The position numbers were made by a program, and so were the translations under genes. A stretch of DNA of 64,000 bases from Planktophila grossartii (lineage in GTDB: Bacteria; Actinomycetota; Actinomycetes; Nanopelagicales; Nanopelagicaceae), in assembly GCA_965234365.1 (NCBI GenBank), contig OZ248345.1, forward strand, positions 248,001 through 312,000, given 5' to 3'. The notes under the pieces are model-generated. The model saw nothing but the letters and a program-made list of their open reading frames with translations, did no database searches and had not been told where the DNA came from. How positions within the stretch are numbered: the stretch's first letter is position 1; every line of letters begins with the position of its first letter. Of this stretch, positions 34,936 through 41,552 are shown one piece after another.

Positions 34936-35328
34936 GTGGCAATGCGCATGGGTTTTGCTAAAGGAGAGCTCATCCTCGAGATCGGCTACGGGCCTGATTG
35001 CGATGATGCTCTACGCGCCGAAATCAAGAAGATTGTGGCCACAGATTTCCATGAAGACACAACTACCGAAGTCGTCGATGCTGTTCTCCTCTGGTTCCGC
35101 GATGGCGATGGAGATCTCGTCGATGAATTGATGGATGCAAGTACATACCTTTCTGAGACAGGACCAATCTGGGTGCTCACCCCGAAAGTCGGCCGCGATG
35201 GCCATGTTGAGCCAAGTGATATTCAAGATGCAGGACCTACATGTGGTTTGAGCCAGACATCAACGATTGCAGTTGCTAAAGATTGGACTGCAACTCGTCT
35301 AGTGGCACGTAAGGCGGGCAAGCGATAG
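34936..35328 (+). CDS. DUF3052 family protein
   Basis: The 130-residue protein is a DUF3052 member (Rv2239c type), with GFAKGELILEIGYGPDCDDALR, VDAVLLWFRDGDGDLVDELMDA and the C-terminal GLSQTSTIAVAKDWTATRLVA blocks. The function is unknown. Its position between divergent aceE and ahpE is conserved in Actinobacteria. The start is GTG 34936 or ATG 34942; no clear ribosome site precedes either, so a short or absent leader is possible. It is 9 nt ahead of ahpE and probably co-transcribed with it. Confidence 0.88.
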   Translation: MAMRMGFAKGELILEIGYGPDCDDALRAEIKKIVATDFHEDTTTEVVDAVLLWFRDGDGDLVDELMDASTYLSETGPIWVLTPKVGRDGHVEPSDIQDAGPTCGLSQTSTIAVAKDWTATRLVARKAGKR

Positions 35329-35337
35329 ATTCGCGCC

Positions 35338-35796
35338 ATGACACTACAAATTGGCGATGCAGCACCAGATTTCGAATTGAAAGATCAGAACGGAAATAAA
35401 GTTCAGCTCTCTTCATTTAAGGGCAACAAGAACGTAGTCGTTCTCTTTATTCCATTCTCATTCACCGGAACTTGCACAGGCGAACTCTGTGCAATCCGCG
35501 ATGACCTTGCTGCATTCCAGAACGACAACGTTCAGGTTCTAGCTATCTCTTGCGACTCAATGCACACACAGCGCATCTTCGCTGAGCAAGAGGGATACAA
35601 GTTCCCAGTACTTGCAGACTTCTGGCCACACGGTGCAGCTGCAAAGGCATACGGAATCTTCAATGAAGATCTCGGTTGCGCAATGCGTGGGACATTCATC
35701 ATCGACAAAGAAGGCATCATTCGCTGGACTGTCGTAAATGGCCTGGGCGATGCTCGCAACAATGGTGATTACAAGACTGCGATTGCAGCGCTCTAA
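35338..35796 (+). CDS. ahpE: Peroxiredoxin, AhpE type
   Basis: The 152-residue thiol peroxidase reduces hydroperoxides in the cytoplasm. The active-site segment is PFSFTGTCTGELC. Cys46 is the peroxidatic residue, in the T/S-xx-C setting, and Cys51 is an extra cysteine five residues on. LADFWPHGAAAKAYGIFNEDLG and RGTFIIDKEGIIRW match the mycobacterial AhpE pattern closely. Mycobacterial AhpE is described as a one-cysteine enzyme; whether Cys51 or another cysteine acts as resolving residue here is open. It follows DUF3052 as in other Actinobacteria. Confidence 0.93.
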   Translation: MTLQIGDAAPDFELKDQNGNKVQLSSFKGNKNVVVLFIPFSFTGTCTGELCAIRDDLAAFQNDNVQVLAISCDSMHTQRIFAEQEGYKFPVLADFWPHGAAAKAYGIFNEDLGCAMRGTFIIDKEGIIRWTVVNGLGDARNNGDYKTAIAAL

Positions 35797-35895
35797 TCCC
35801 GCATACATCACGCACGATTTTCGTTCTTTCGCGTATATAAAGTAGTATTCGCAAGTCCGAAAGCCAGCTCACGCTGGTCCAGACAGATTTACACA

Positions 35896-35967
35896 GGGTG
35901 GTTAGCTCAGTGGTAGAGCGCCTCGTTTACACCGAGGATGTCGGGGGTTCGAAACCCTCACCGCCCA
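35896..35967 (+). tRNA. tRNA-Val (anticodon TAC)
   Basis: The 72-nt cloverleaf has acceptor GGGTGGT/ACCGCCC, D-arm GCTC/GAGC, anticodon arm CCTCG-TTTACAC-CGAGG with anticodon TAC, and T-arm GGGGG-TTCGAAA-CCCTC (first pair G-C). The discriminator is A and CCA is not encoded. It is read on the plus strand after ahpE. The convergent HEAT-repeat gene runs into it on the other strand. Confidence 0.97.
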
Positions 35968-36562
35968 CAGTTCTTTTCTTAGCTGTTTCTAATTTCATCT
36001 CCTGATATCTCATCAGCGTGAATTGAGCATGCAGAACCACTTCACTCTTAAGTGACTTCGTCGCCTCTGTTAGCGGTTCCACGATGCAATCGCCCAAGGC
36101 GCAGAGAAACCTAGTTAGATCAAACTGCACATCAGAATTCCCTCGACCTAACTGCGTCACCAAGATATTCGTCAGTGTCGGCTTCTCATCCTCTGGTACT
36201 AAGACAGAGGCAGCGCGCCATGCGGTTACAGCCACTTTGTCGTGAGAATCAAAGAGATGCTCGTTGGTAATCAGCGGATAGAACTGCTTGTCAGCAATCT
36301 TGGTGAGAGTGTGAAGCGCTTGACTCTTTGCTTGGGCATTCTCCGAAACCAATTCAGGCTTTAAGCGATCAACAACTTTGGGAACGTCATTTCGCATGAG
36401 TGCCCATGTGAGTGTGTCTCGCACAAAGAAATCAGGTTCGAGGGCGCATTGTGAAACTAAGACATCGATGTATTCAGGCTTTGGAAAAGTGCCTGCTGCA
36501 AGCGCTGCTTTGAGGCGCACAGATTGATCGGGCGATTCCAAATGTGCTTTCAGGGTCGCCAT
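35927..36562 (-). CDS. HEAT-repeat protein whose frame ends inside antisense tRNA-Val
   Basis: The 211-residue protein consists of HEAT-like helical repeats (MATLKAHLESPDQSVRLKAALAAGTFP, ALMRNDVPKVVDRLKPELVSENAQAKSQALHTLTKIAD). It is probably a scaffold or binding protein. Its last ~14 residues (TVGGEGFEPPTSSV) come from the reverse complement of the tRNA-Val gene, and the TAA stop is formed by the antisense of the anticodon loop. That suggests the gene's original 3' end was lost or that it was placed next to the tRNA. It lies downstream of two other small minus-strand genes, 15 nt from the VOC gene. Confidence 0.7.
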   Translation of the reverse strand: MATLKAHLESPDQSVRLKAALAAGTFPKPEYIDVLVSQCALEPDFFVRDTLTWALMRNDVPKVVDRLKPELVSENAQAKSQALHTLTKIADKQFYPLITNEHLFDSHDKVAVTAWRAASVLVPEDEKPTLTNILVTQLGRGNSDVQFDLTRFLCALGDCIVEPLTEATKSLKSEVVLHAQFTLMRYQEMKLETAKKRTVGGEGFEPPTSSV

Positions 36563-36577
36563 AAGAAAGTGCTCGGG

Positions 36578-37054
36578 TTACTTTCCTTCGTAAGCCTTCT
36601 TCATAGCGGCAAGATCAATCTTTTTCATCTCAAGCATCGCTTGTGTAGCGCGCTGGCGTCCTTCTGCATCGGGTCCACCTAAGTAGGTACCCATCTCCGT
36701 TGGCGTTACCTGCCATGAGACTCCGAATTTATCCTTGAGCCAACCGCATTGGCTTTCTTGTCCGCCATCTGCAATCAGAATCTCCCAATACTTATCAACT
36801 TCTGCTTGATCAGCGCATGGAATTTGGAATGAGATTGCCTCTGAATGTGGGAACTGTGGACCGCCATTGAGTCCAATGAAATTCTGACCGAAAATCTTGA
36901 AATTAACTACAACTTCCTCGCCCTGCTTATTGCCAGGTGTGTCGGTAGGTGCAATCCAGTTATCTGCTATTTCGCTGCCAGGGAAGATACTTGTGTAGAA
37001 ATTAGCTGCTTCGCGAGCACGACCGTTAAACCAGAGGCATGTTGTCATTTCCAT
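36578..37054 (-). CDS. VOC superfamily (PhnB-like) protein
   Basis: The 158-residue protein is a PhnB/3-demethylubiquinone-methyltransferase-like member of the vicinal oxygen chelate fold. Signature segments are CLWFNGRAREAANFYTSIFPGSEI, VVNFKIFGQNFIGLNGGPQF, and CGWLKDKFGVSWQVTP. Despite the family name, such proteins are usually metal-dependent or binding proteins of unknown role. It has no signal peptide. It sits between a DUF1801 gene and the HEAT-repeat gene on the same strand, forming a small accessory cluster between tRNA-Val and the zinc-ribbon gene. Confidence 0.85.
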   Translation of the reverse strand: MEMTTCLWFNGRAREAANFYTSIFPGSEIADNWIAPTDTPGNKQGEEVVVNFKIFGQNFIGLNGGPQFPHSEAISFQIPCADQAEVDKYWEILIADGGQESQCGWLKDKFGVSWQVTPTEMGTYLGGPDAEGRQRATQAMLEMKKIDLAAMKKAYEGK

Positions 37055-37075
37055 GCGAGGAGAATACCCGACTGT

Positions 37076-37426
37076 TTACTGATTGATACGGGCCTTAATG
37101 AGCTTCTTAATCAACCCTTTAGCAAGTGGCTTATCTATTGGGATATGGATGGCGCTCTTGGTGGTGGAGTACTTCGCTAGTTCATCAGGAAATAGATGAA
37201 GAATCGATCCACTAAATGGGTAGTAACCAACGTGCTTCTTATTCGCTAGCAATCCAGCGACGATTACATCATCGACCCTAAATGCGGGCATTCCGTAACT
37301 GACTATCTCTTCTGCCGTAGGAACAATTTCAAGAATACGATCGCGCATTTCCAACATTGTTTCGCGATGTGGCGATGGAGCTGTGGCATAGAACTTCTTG
37401 ACTGCTGCCGGAATCGCCTTTGCCAT
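37076..37426 (-). CDS. DUF1801 (YdhG/frataxin-like) protein
   Basis: The 116-residue protein has the DUF1801 pattern, with RDRILEIVPTAEEIVSYGMPAFRVDDVIVAGLLANKKHVGYYPFSGSIL and a C-terminal TKSAIHIPIDKPLAKGLIKKLIKARI. The fold is related to the iron-chaperone-like YdhG family, but no specific activity is known. It is cytoplasmic. It is the first gene of the minus-strand set DUF1801-VOC-HEAT and diverges from the zinc-ribbon gene. Confidence 0.85.
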   Translation of the reverse strand: MAKAIPAAVKKFYATAPSPHRETMLEMRDRILEIVPTAEEIVSYGMPAFRVDDVIVAGLLANKKHVGYYPFSGSILHLFPDELAKYSTTKSAIHIPIDKPLAKGLIKKLIKARINQ

Positions 37427-37511
37427 GCGTGAATATTACAAGTGAGGTGGATATCAAGTAAGGTTGGCTCAAGAATTACATATCGAGCCCACATATCTTG
37501 AGGAGTACGCC

Positions 37512-38240
37512 GTGAAAGCAAGCGTCAGCGACCAGCGTTCTATCCTCGATATCCAGAAGTTCGATCTCCAATCCGCCACCTTGCGCAACAAGGCAGCAAC
37601 CTTGCCCGAGCTCGCTGAGCTCTCATCAACGACTATTAAGCAGAACAATGTCCGCGACCTACGTATTGCAGCCGAGACCGAACTCAACGATGTGAAGCGT
37701 GAATTAGCGCGAGCTGAAGGCGATGTTGAGCAGATTGTTACTCGCATCGAGCGCGACGAAAAGCGCCTCGCTTCAGGCACTGGAACTCCAAAAGAGCTTG
37801 AGCAGACTCAGCATGAACTTGGCACTCTGGGTGCACGCCGTGCTGAACTTGAAGAGGTTGAGCTAGAAATCATGATGCGCGTAGATGGCATCAAGGAGCG
37901 CATCACGGTTCTTTCGGGAGAAGAAAACGAACTAGCAACCGTTATTGCTGACCTCAATATCCGCAAAGAGAACGCACTTGCTGCAGTTCATACTGAACTT
38001 GAAGGCATCGAGTTAGATCGCAAAGCGACAACACAATCTGTTGGCGCAGAAATTCTTGCTCTCTACGAGAAGATCCGTGAAGCCAATAACGGTATTGGCG
38101 CAGCAGCTTTAGCTGGCAATCAGTGCAAGGGCTGCAATCTCACTCTCAACACCATCGAACTTCAGCGAATTGCGGGCCTTAGTGCGGATGAAGTTGTTCG
38201 CTGCGAAGAGTGCCGTTGCATTTTGGTGCGTGATCACTAG
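37512..38240 (+). CDS. Coiled-coil zinc-ribbon protein (DUF164/CdsZ family)
   Basis: The 242-residue protein has a long alpha-helical coiled coil (about residues 10-190, heptads of Leu/Ile/Val with many Glu and Arg). A C-terminal four-cysteine zinc ribbon follows, CKGCNLTL...VVRCEECRCILV. This is the DUF164 architecture seen in Rv2229c and relatives. The start is GTG 37512, 6 nt after AGGAG; an upstream TTG has no ribosome site. It overlaps the next start by 1 nt. In mycobacteria the same gene also precedes the RNase HI-phosphatase fusion. Confidence 0.85.
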   Translation: MKASVSDQRSILDIQKFDLQSATLRNKAATLPELAELSSTTIKQNNVRDLRIAAETELNDVKRELARAEGDVEQIVTRIERDEKRLASGTGTPKELEQTQHELGTLGARRAELEEVELEIMMRVDGIKERITVLSGEENELATVIADLNIRKENALAAVHTELEGIELDRKATTQSVGAEILALYEKIREANNGIGAAALAGNQCKGCNLTLNTIELQRIAGLSADEVVRCEECRCILVRDH

Positions 38241-39325
38241 TGGCGCGTCACTTCAAACTCACTGCTGATGGCGGATCTCGCGGAAACCCAGGTCCGGCTG
38301 GTTATGGAGCAGTTGTCTCTGAGGGCGGAAAGATTGTTGCTGAACTCTTTGATGTAATCGGCGTTGCTACCAATAACGTAGCTGAATACAGCGGACTTCT
38401 CGCAGGTCTTTCGCACATTAACAAGCTCGATGCCCAAGCAACTGTTGAAGTCGCGATGGATTCCAAGTTAGTGGTCGAGCAGATGTCGGGTCGCTGGCAG
38501 ATTAAACATGCAGATATGCGCGATTTAGCTAAGCAATGCCGCGAAGCACATCCGGCCTCACTTGTTACGTATTCATGGATTCCGCGCGATGAGAATTCAC
38601 ATGCAGATCGTCTTGCCAATAAAGCGCTCGATGGTGGAAGCGCCCATAAGCCAGCACCAGTGATTCAACAGAACTTCCTCACAGATCGGTTGCGTAGCGC
38701 AGAGATTCCTACCTTTATCTACTTCGTCCGCCACGGCGAAACTCTTTTAACGCCAGCTCGTAAGTTCTCAGGCACTGGCTCACTTGATCCAGAGCTCATG
38801 CAAGAAGGTCTCGATCAAGCCGATTTAGTGGCAGAAGAATGCGCAAAATTAGGCGCTGAAGTTCTGATTGCCTCACCACTCAATCGCACCCGCCAAACAG
38901 CAGAAGCAATCTCTCGCGCAACAGGCCTTGAAATTATCTTTGATGAAGCTTGGTACGAACTCTCTTTCGGTTCATGGGATGGAAAAGCTATTGAAGAGGT
39001 GAGAGAGGAAGAGCCAGATAATTACCAGGCTTGGATTAACTCATCTTCTTACGCACCTCCTGGCGGGGGAGAGTCCTATGACGAAGCATCAATCCGAATC
39101 GAAGAAGCTCTCGAAAAATTAGTCGCTGAGTACCCTGGCAAGAAGATCATTGTGGTCACTCACAATGGAATCGTGAAAACTGCCGCGAAATTGGCAGTTG
39201 GTGGACCAAGCGACGCCGTGTTTCACATGGATGCAACGCCTTGTTCGATATCTTCCATCTCTATTTGGCCATCCGATGGCCTTCGCGCCTTGCGATCCTT
39301 TAATGAAAGAGGTCACCTCCGTTGA
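38240..39325 (+). CDS. Bifunctional RNase HI / CobC-like acid phosphatase
   Basis: The 361-residue fusion has an N-terminal RNase HI domain (about residues 5-135; TADGGSRGNPGPAGYG with Asp10, AEYSGLL with the catalytic Glu, and HADRLANKAL). A C-terminal histidine-phosphatase domain follows from about residue 155 (FVRHGETLLTPARKFSGTGS, later VVTHNGIVKTAA). This is the Rv2228c architecture, in which the phosphatase domain acts as alpha-ribazole phosphatase of cobalamin assembly. A GTG start overlaps the previous stop by 1 nt. It could remove RNA from RNA-DNA hybrids while serving corrinoid salvage. Confidence 0.93.
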   Translation: MARHFKLTADGGSRGNPGPAGYGAVVSEGGKIVAELFDVIGVATNNVAEYSGLLAGLSHINKLDAQATVEVAMDSKLVVEQMSGRWQIKHADMRDLAKQCREAHPASLVTYSWIPRDENSHADRLANKALDGGSAHKPAPVIQQNFLTDRLRSAEIPTFIYFVRHGETLLTPARKFSGTGSLDPELMQEGLDQADLVAEECAKLGAEVLIASPLNRTRQTAEAISRATGLEIIFDEAWYELSFGSWDGKAIEEVREEEPDNYQAWINSSSYAPPGGGESYDEASIRIEEALEKLVAEYPGKKIIVVTHNGIVKTAAKLAVGGPSDAVFHMDATPCSISSISIWPSDGLRALRSFNERGHLR

Positions 39326-40200
39326 TTACAACTACCGAATGGATCTTCACCATCGGATTCCTGGCTGCAGTCATCATCTTTGACCTCGCATTTGCAATCA
39401 TTCGTCGCAACAAGGCAACCTCATTCTTAGAAGCCAGCTTCTGGACCGCGCTCTACGTAGGTTTCGCAATCGGCTTCGGCATATTCCTGCCTCACTGGGC
39501 TAATGATGAATTGCAGAAGGAGTACTTTGCGGGTTGGCTTACTGAATATGCGCTCTCAGTCGACAATATCTTCGTATTCATTATCCTTCTTGCAAATCTC
39601 AAAGTTCAGAAGGAGAAACAGCAGCTCGTTCTCTTGCTCGGAATCCTCTTAACAATTGGTATTCGCGGACTTCTTATTCCACTGGGCGCAACGGTTGTTT
39701 CGCATTTCAGCAGCGTCTTCTATGCATTCGGTGCTTTCCTTATCTACACCGCATATAAGTTGATTAACGAGAAAGAAGAAGTTGAATATGAAGAAGGCAA
39801 AGTCGTCACGATTCTTAAGAAGCGTGGCCTCAGCACCTTCAGCATCGCACTCATTGCCCTAGGACTTGCAAACCTTGTCTTCTCGCTCGATTCAATCCCT
39901 GCAATATTCGGACTCACTCACAGCGCATACATTGTGACCACAGCGAATATCTTCGCTCTCATGGGTCTTCGCCAGCTCTACTTCTTACTCGAAGGACTTC
40001 TCAATCGCCTGATCTATTTATCTCGCGGACTCTCATTCATCTTGGCATTTATTGGCGTAAAGATGATTCTCGAAGCGCTTCATGGCAATGGCGTTGAAGT
40101 GCCAGAGGTTTCACTTGAAATCAGCCTCGGAGTTATTGTCCTTACGCTCGTCGTCACTGCAATTACTAGCCTCGCGGCCACTCGCGACAAGGCAAAATAA
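39322..40200 (+). CDS. TerC family integral membrane protein
   Basis: The 292-residue protein has about eight or nine hydrophobic helices and the TerC/Alx family blocks TEYALSVDNIFVFIILLANLKV, RGLLIPLGATVVSHFSSVFY, and NLVFSLDSIPAIFGLTHSAYIVTTANIFALMGLRQLYFLL. Members act in Mn2+ export or metalation of secreted proteins. The start is TTG 39322, overlapping the previous stop as TTGA. An acidic cytoplasmic loop (NEKEEVEYEEGK) lies mid-protein. It ends 21 nt before rnpB, so the rnpB promoter must lie partly within its 3' end. Confidence 0.92.
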   Translation: MITTTEWIFTIGFLAAVIIFDLAFAIIRRNKATSFLEASFWTALYVGFAIGFGIFLPHWANDELQKEYFAGWLTEYALSVDNIFVFIILLANLKVQKEKQQLVLLLGILLTIGIRGLLIPLGATVVSHFSSVFYAFGAFLIYTAYKLINEKEEVEYEEGKVVTILKKRGLSTFSIALIALGLANLVFSLDSIPAIFGLTHSAYIVTTANIFALMGLRQLYFLLEGLLNRLIYLSRGLSFILAFIGVKMILEALHGNGVEVPEVSLEISLGVIVLTLVVTAITSLAATRDKAK

Positions 40201-40221
40201 TCTCGCGTACCATTAGGTAAC

Positions 40222-40584
40222 GAAGAGTCGCCCGGATCACCGCGTCATAGAAATATGCCGAGGAAAGTCCGGACTTCACAGAGCAAGGTGGTGGGTAACG
40301 CCCACCTGGAGCAATCCACGGGAAAGTGCAACAGAAAGTAAACCGCCAATCACTAGCTTGCTAGAGATTGGTAAGGGTGAAACGGCGGTGTAAGAGACCA
40401 CCAGTACGAGTAGCAATATTCGTAGCTATGTAAACCCCACCTGAAGCAAGACCAAGAAGATAGTGCGTTGCTCGCGCAAGCTATCGGGTAGGTTGCTTGA
40501 ATCTGTAAGTAATTACAGATCTAGATGGATGGTGATCGGTTCGAAAGAACTACAGGATCCGGCTTATAGGGCGACTCTTCTTTT
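40222..40584 (+). ncRNA. rnpB: RNase P RNA (bacterial type A)
   Basis: The catalytic RNA of RNase P, which matures tRNA 5' ends. The 5' strand GAAGAGTCGCCC (40222-40233) pairs perfectly with GGGCGACTCTTC (40569-40580) to give P1. The universal P4 and core segment GAGGAAAGTCCGGAC lies near 40260. ACAGAAAGTAAACCGCC, GGTAAGGGTGAAACGGCGG and AAGAGACCACC follow in the expected order. A T-run ends the gene. Its last 27 nt recur three times downstream as direct repeats. Confidence 0.96.
40558..40584 (+). repeat. rnpB 3'-end direct repeat, copy 1 (within rnpB)
   Basis: This is the reference copy, TCCGG + CTTATAGGGCGACTCTTCTT + TT, forming the 3' strand of RNase P helix P1 and its flank. It is identical over 27 nt to the copy at 51886 and over 25 nt to the copy at 52422. 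Confidence 0.9.
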
Positions 40585-40933
40585 ACCGCTTGAGCTGTAA
40601 GCCAGTCGTGATGCAGGCGATGATGAAGATTCCAAGTGCTGCACCAAAATCTGCAACCTTGTGTTTGCGTGAGAAGTGTGTGAAAAGAGCACCTGCGAAG
40701 TAGAGAACAAGACAAGCAGAAGCTAATACTCCAAGAGGCTTACTCCAGATACCTGCAATGATGCCTAGTCCGCCAGCAATTTCTAGAAATGCAAGAACTG
40801 GAATCTGATTTGGTTTAACGCCAACTTTAGCCATCGCTGCCATGACATCTGGAACCTTCTTAAGCTTTGAAACAGCTGATCCAATAGCGGCAAATGCGAG
40901 AAGAGCTGCGAATATGTCCAGTGCGATCGTCAT
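40583..40933 (-). CDS. DoxX family membrane protein
   Basis: The 116-residue protein has four hydrophobic helices and the DoxX/YphA-like layout, with IGSAVSKLKKVPDVMAAMAKVGVKPNQIPVLAFLEIAGGLGIIAGIW. Members are linked to redox stress or quinone handling, but the reaction is unclear. Its start abuts the marR stop, so the two form an operon. Its TAA stop is formed partly by the T-run of the rnpB 3'-end repeat, meaning the reading frame ends exactly at the element boundary. Confidence 0.85.
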   Translation of the reverse strand: MTIALDIFAALLAFAAIGSAVSKLKKVPDVMAAMAKVGVKPNQIPVLAFLEIAGGLGIIAGIWSKPLGVLASACLVLYFAGALFTHFSRKHKVADFGAALGIFIIACITTGLQLKR

Positions 40934-41416
40934 TTACTTGTCTGCTTTCTTGTTGAGGGGGTGATGTTCTTTCATGTGAGTTGAGATTGCTTCTGATATT
41001 TCGATCAAAGACTTCATCTGAGCCTGGGTTAGGACCTCGCTGAAACAGTGATTGATTTCTTTAGACTGGAGAGGAATTGCAGCTTCAGCCATTTTTCTTC
41101 CCTTAGCTGTGATGGAGACATCGAAGCAGCGAGAGTCATCTGTATTTCTTGATTTCTTAACAAAACCAGTCTCTTCCATCCTTGAAATCTGATGAGACAT
41201 TCGGCTTATTTCCCAACCAAGCCCCTGTGCAAGTCGATTCAGGTTCACGCTTGGGACAGTCAATTCAGAAAGAGCGACAAGCACTACGTATTCCGTTCCA
41301 GAAATTCCCGAATGGTTAGTTATTTGTCTACCAAGGTGAGGAAGCAGACTGGTGCCGATTTTGTGGAATGCACGCCAGGCTCTGGAGTCGAGCTCCTTCA
41401 TTCCTTTTTGTGCCAC
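40934..41416 (-). CDS. MarR family transcriptional regulator
   Basis: The 160-residue protein has a winged-helix core (SGTEYVVLVALSEL..., NLNRLAQGLGWEISRMSHQISRMEETGFVKKSRNTDDSRCFDVSITAKGRKMAE). The wing carries the conserved DDSR motif seen in MarR. It starts with GTG and is followed without a gap by doxX, which it presumably controls. A 16-bp palindrome 21 nt upstream of the start is the likely operator, consistent with autoregulation. The inducing ligand is unknown. Confidence 0.9.
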   Translation of the reverse strand: MAQKGMKELDSRAWRAFHKIGTSLLPHLGRQITNHSGISGTEYVVLVALSELTVPSVNLNRLAQGLGWEISRMSHQISRMEETGFVKKSRNTDDSRCFDVSITAKGRKMAEAAIPLQSKEINHCFSEVLTQAQMKSLIEISEAISTHMKEHHPLNKKADK

Positions 41417-41436
41417 GAAAGTATTAAATCAGATAT

Positions 41437-41452
41437 ACTTGATATGTCAAGT
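41437..41452 (-). promoter_or_regulatory. Probable MarR operator upstream of marR-doxX
   Basis: ACTTGA-TATG-TCAAGT is a perfect inverted repeat with 6-bp arms, 21-36 nt upstream of the marR start. This is the size and place expected for a MarR dimer site overlapping the marR promoter. Confidence 0.6.
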
Positions 41453-41526
41453 AATTAAAAGTACTTACGAGTTTTTGCGGGATAAAGTTATGGGGAAACC
41501 CAGGAAATAGGCCTAAAGCGAATTCT

Positions 41527-41552
41527 TCCAACTTATAAGGCGACTCTTCTTT
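41527..41552 (+). repeat. rnpB 3'-end direct repeat, copy 2 (variant)
   Basis: TCCAACTTATAAGGCGACTC followed by TTCTTT. It differs from the rnpB copy at three positions (GG to AA, and one G to A). It separates the marR-doxX module from the sugar-utilisation module. Confidence 0.85.

Noticed and set aside
36845..37180. Plus-strand open frame across the VOC and DUF1801 genes
   Set aside because: It is opposite two recognised minus-strand genes and matches no family.
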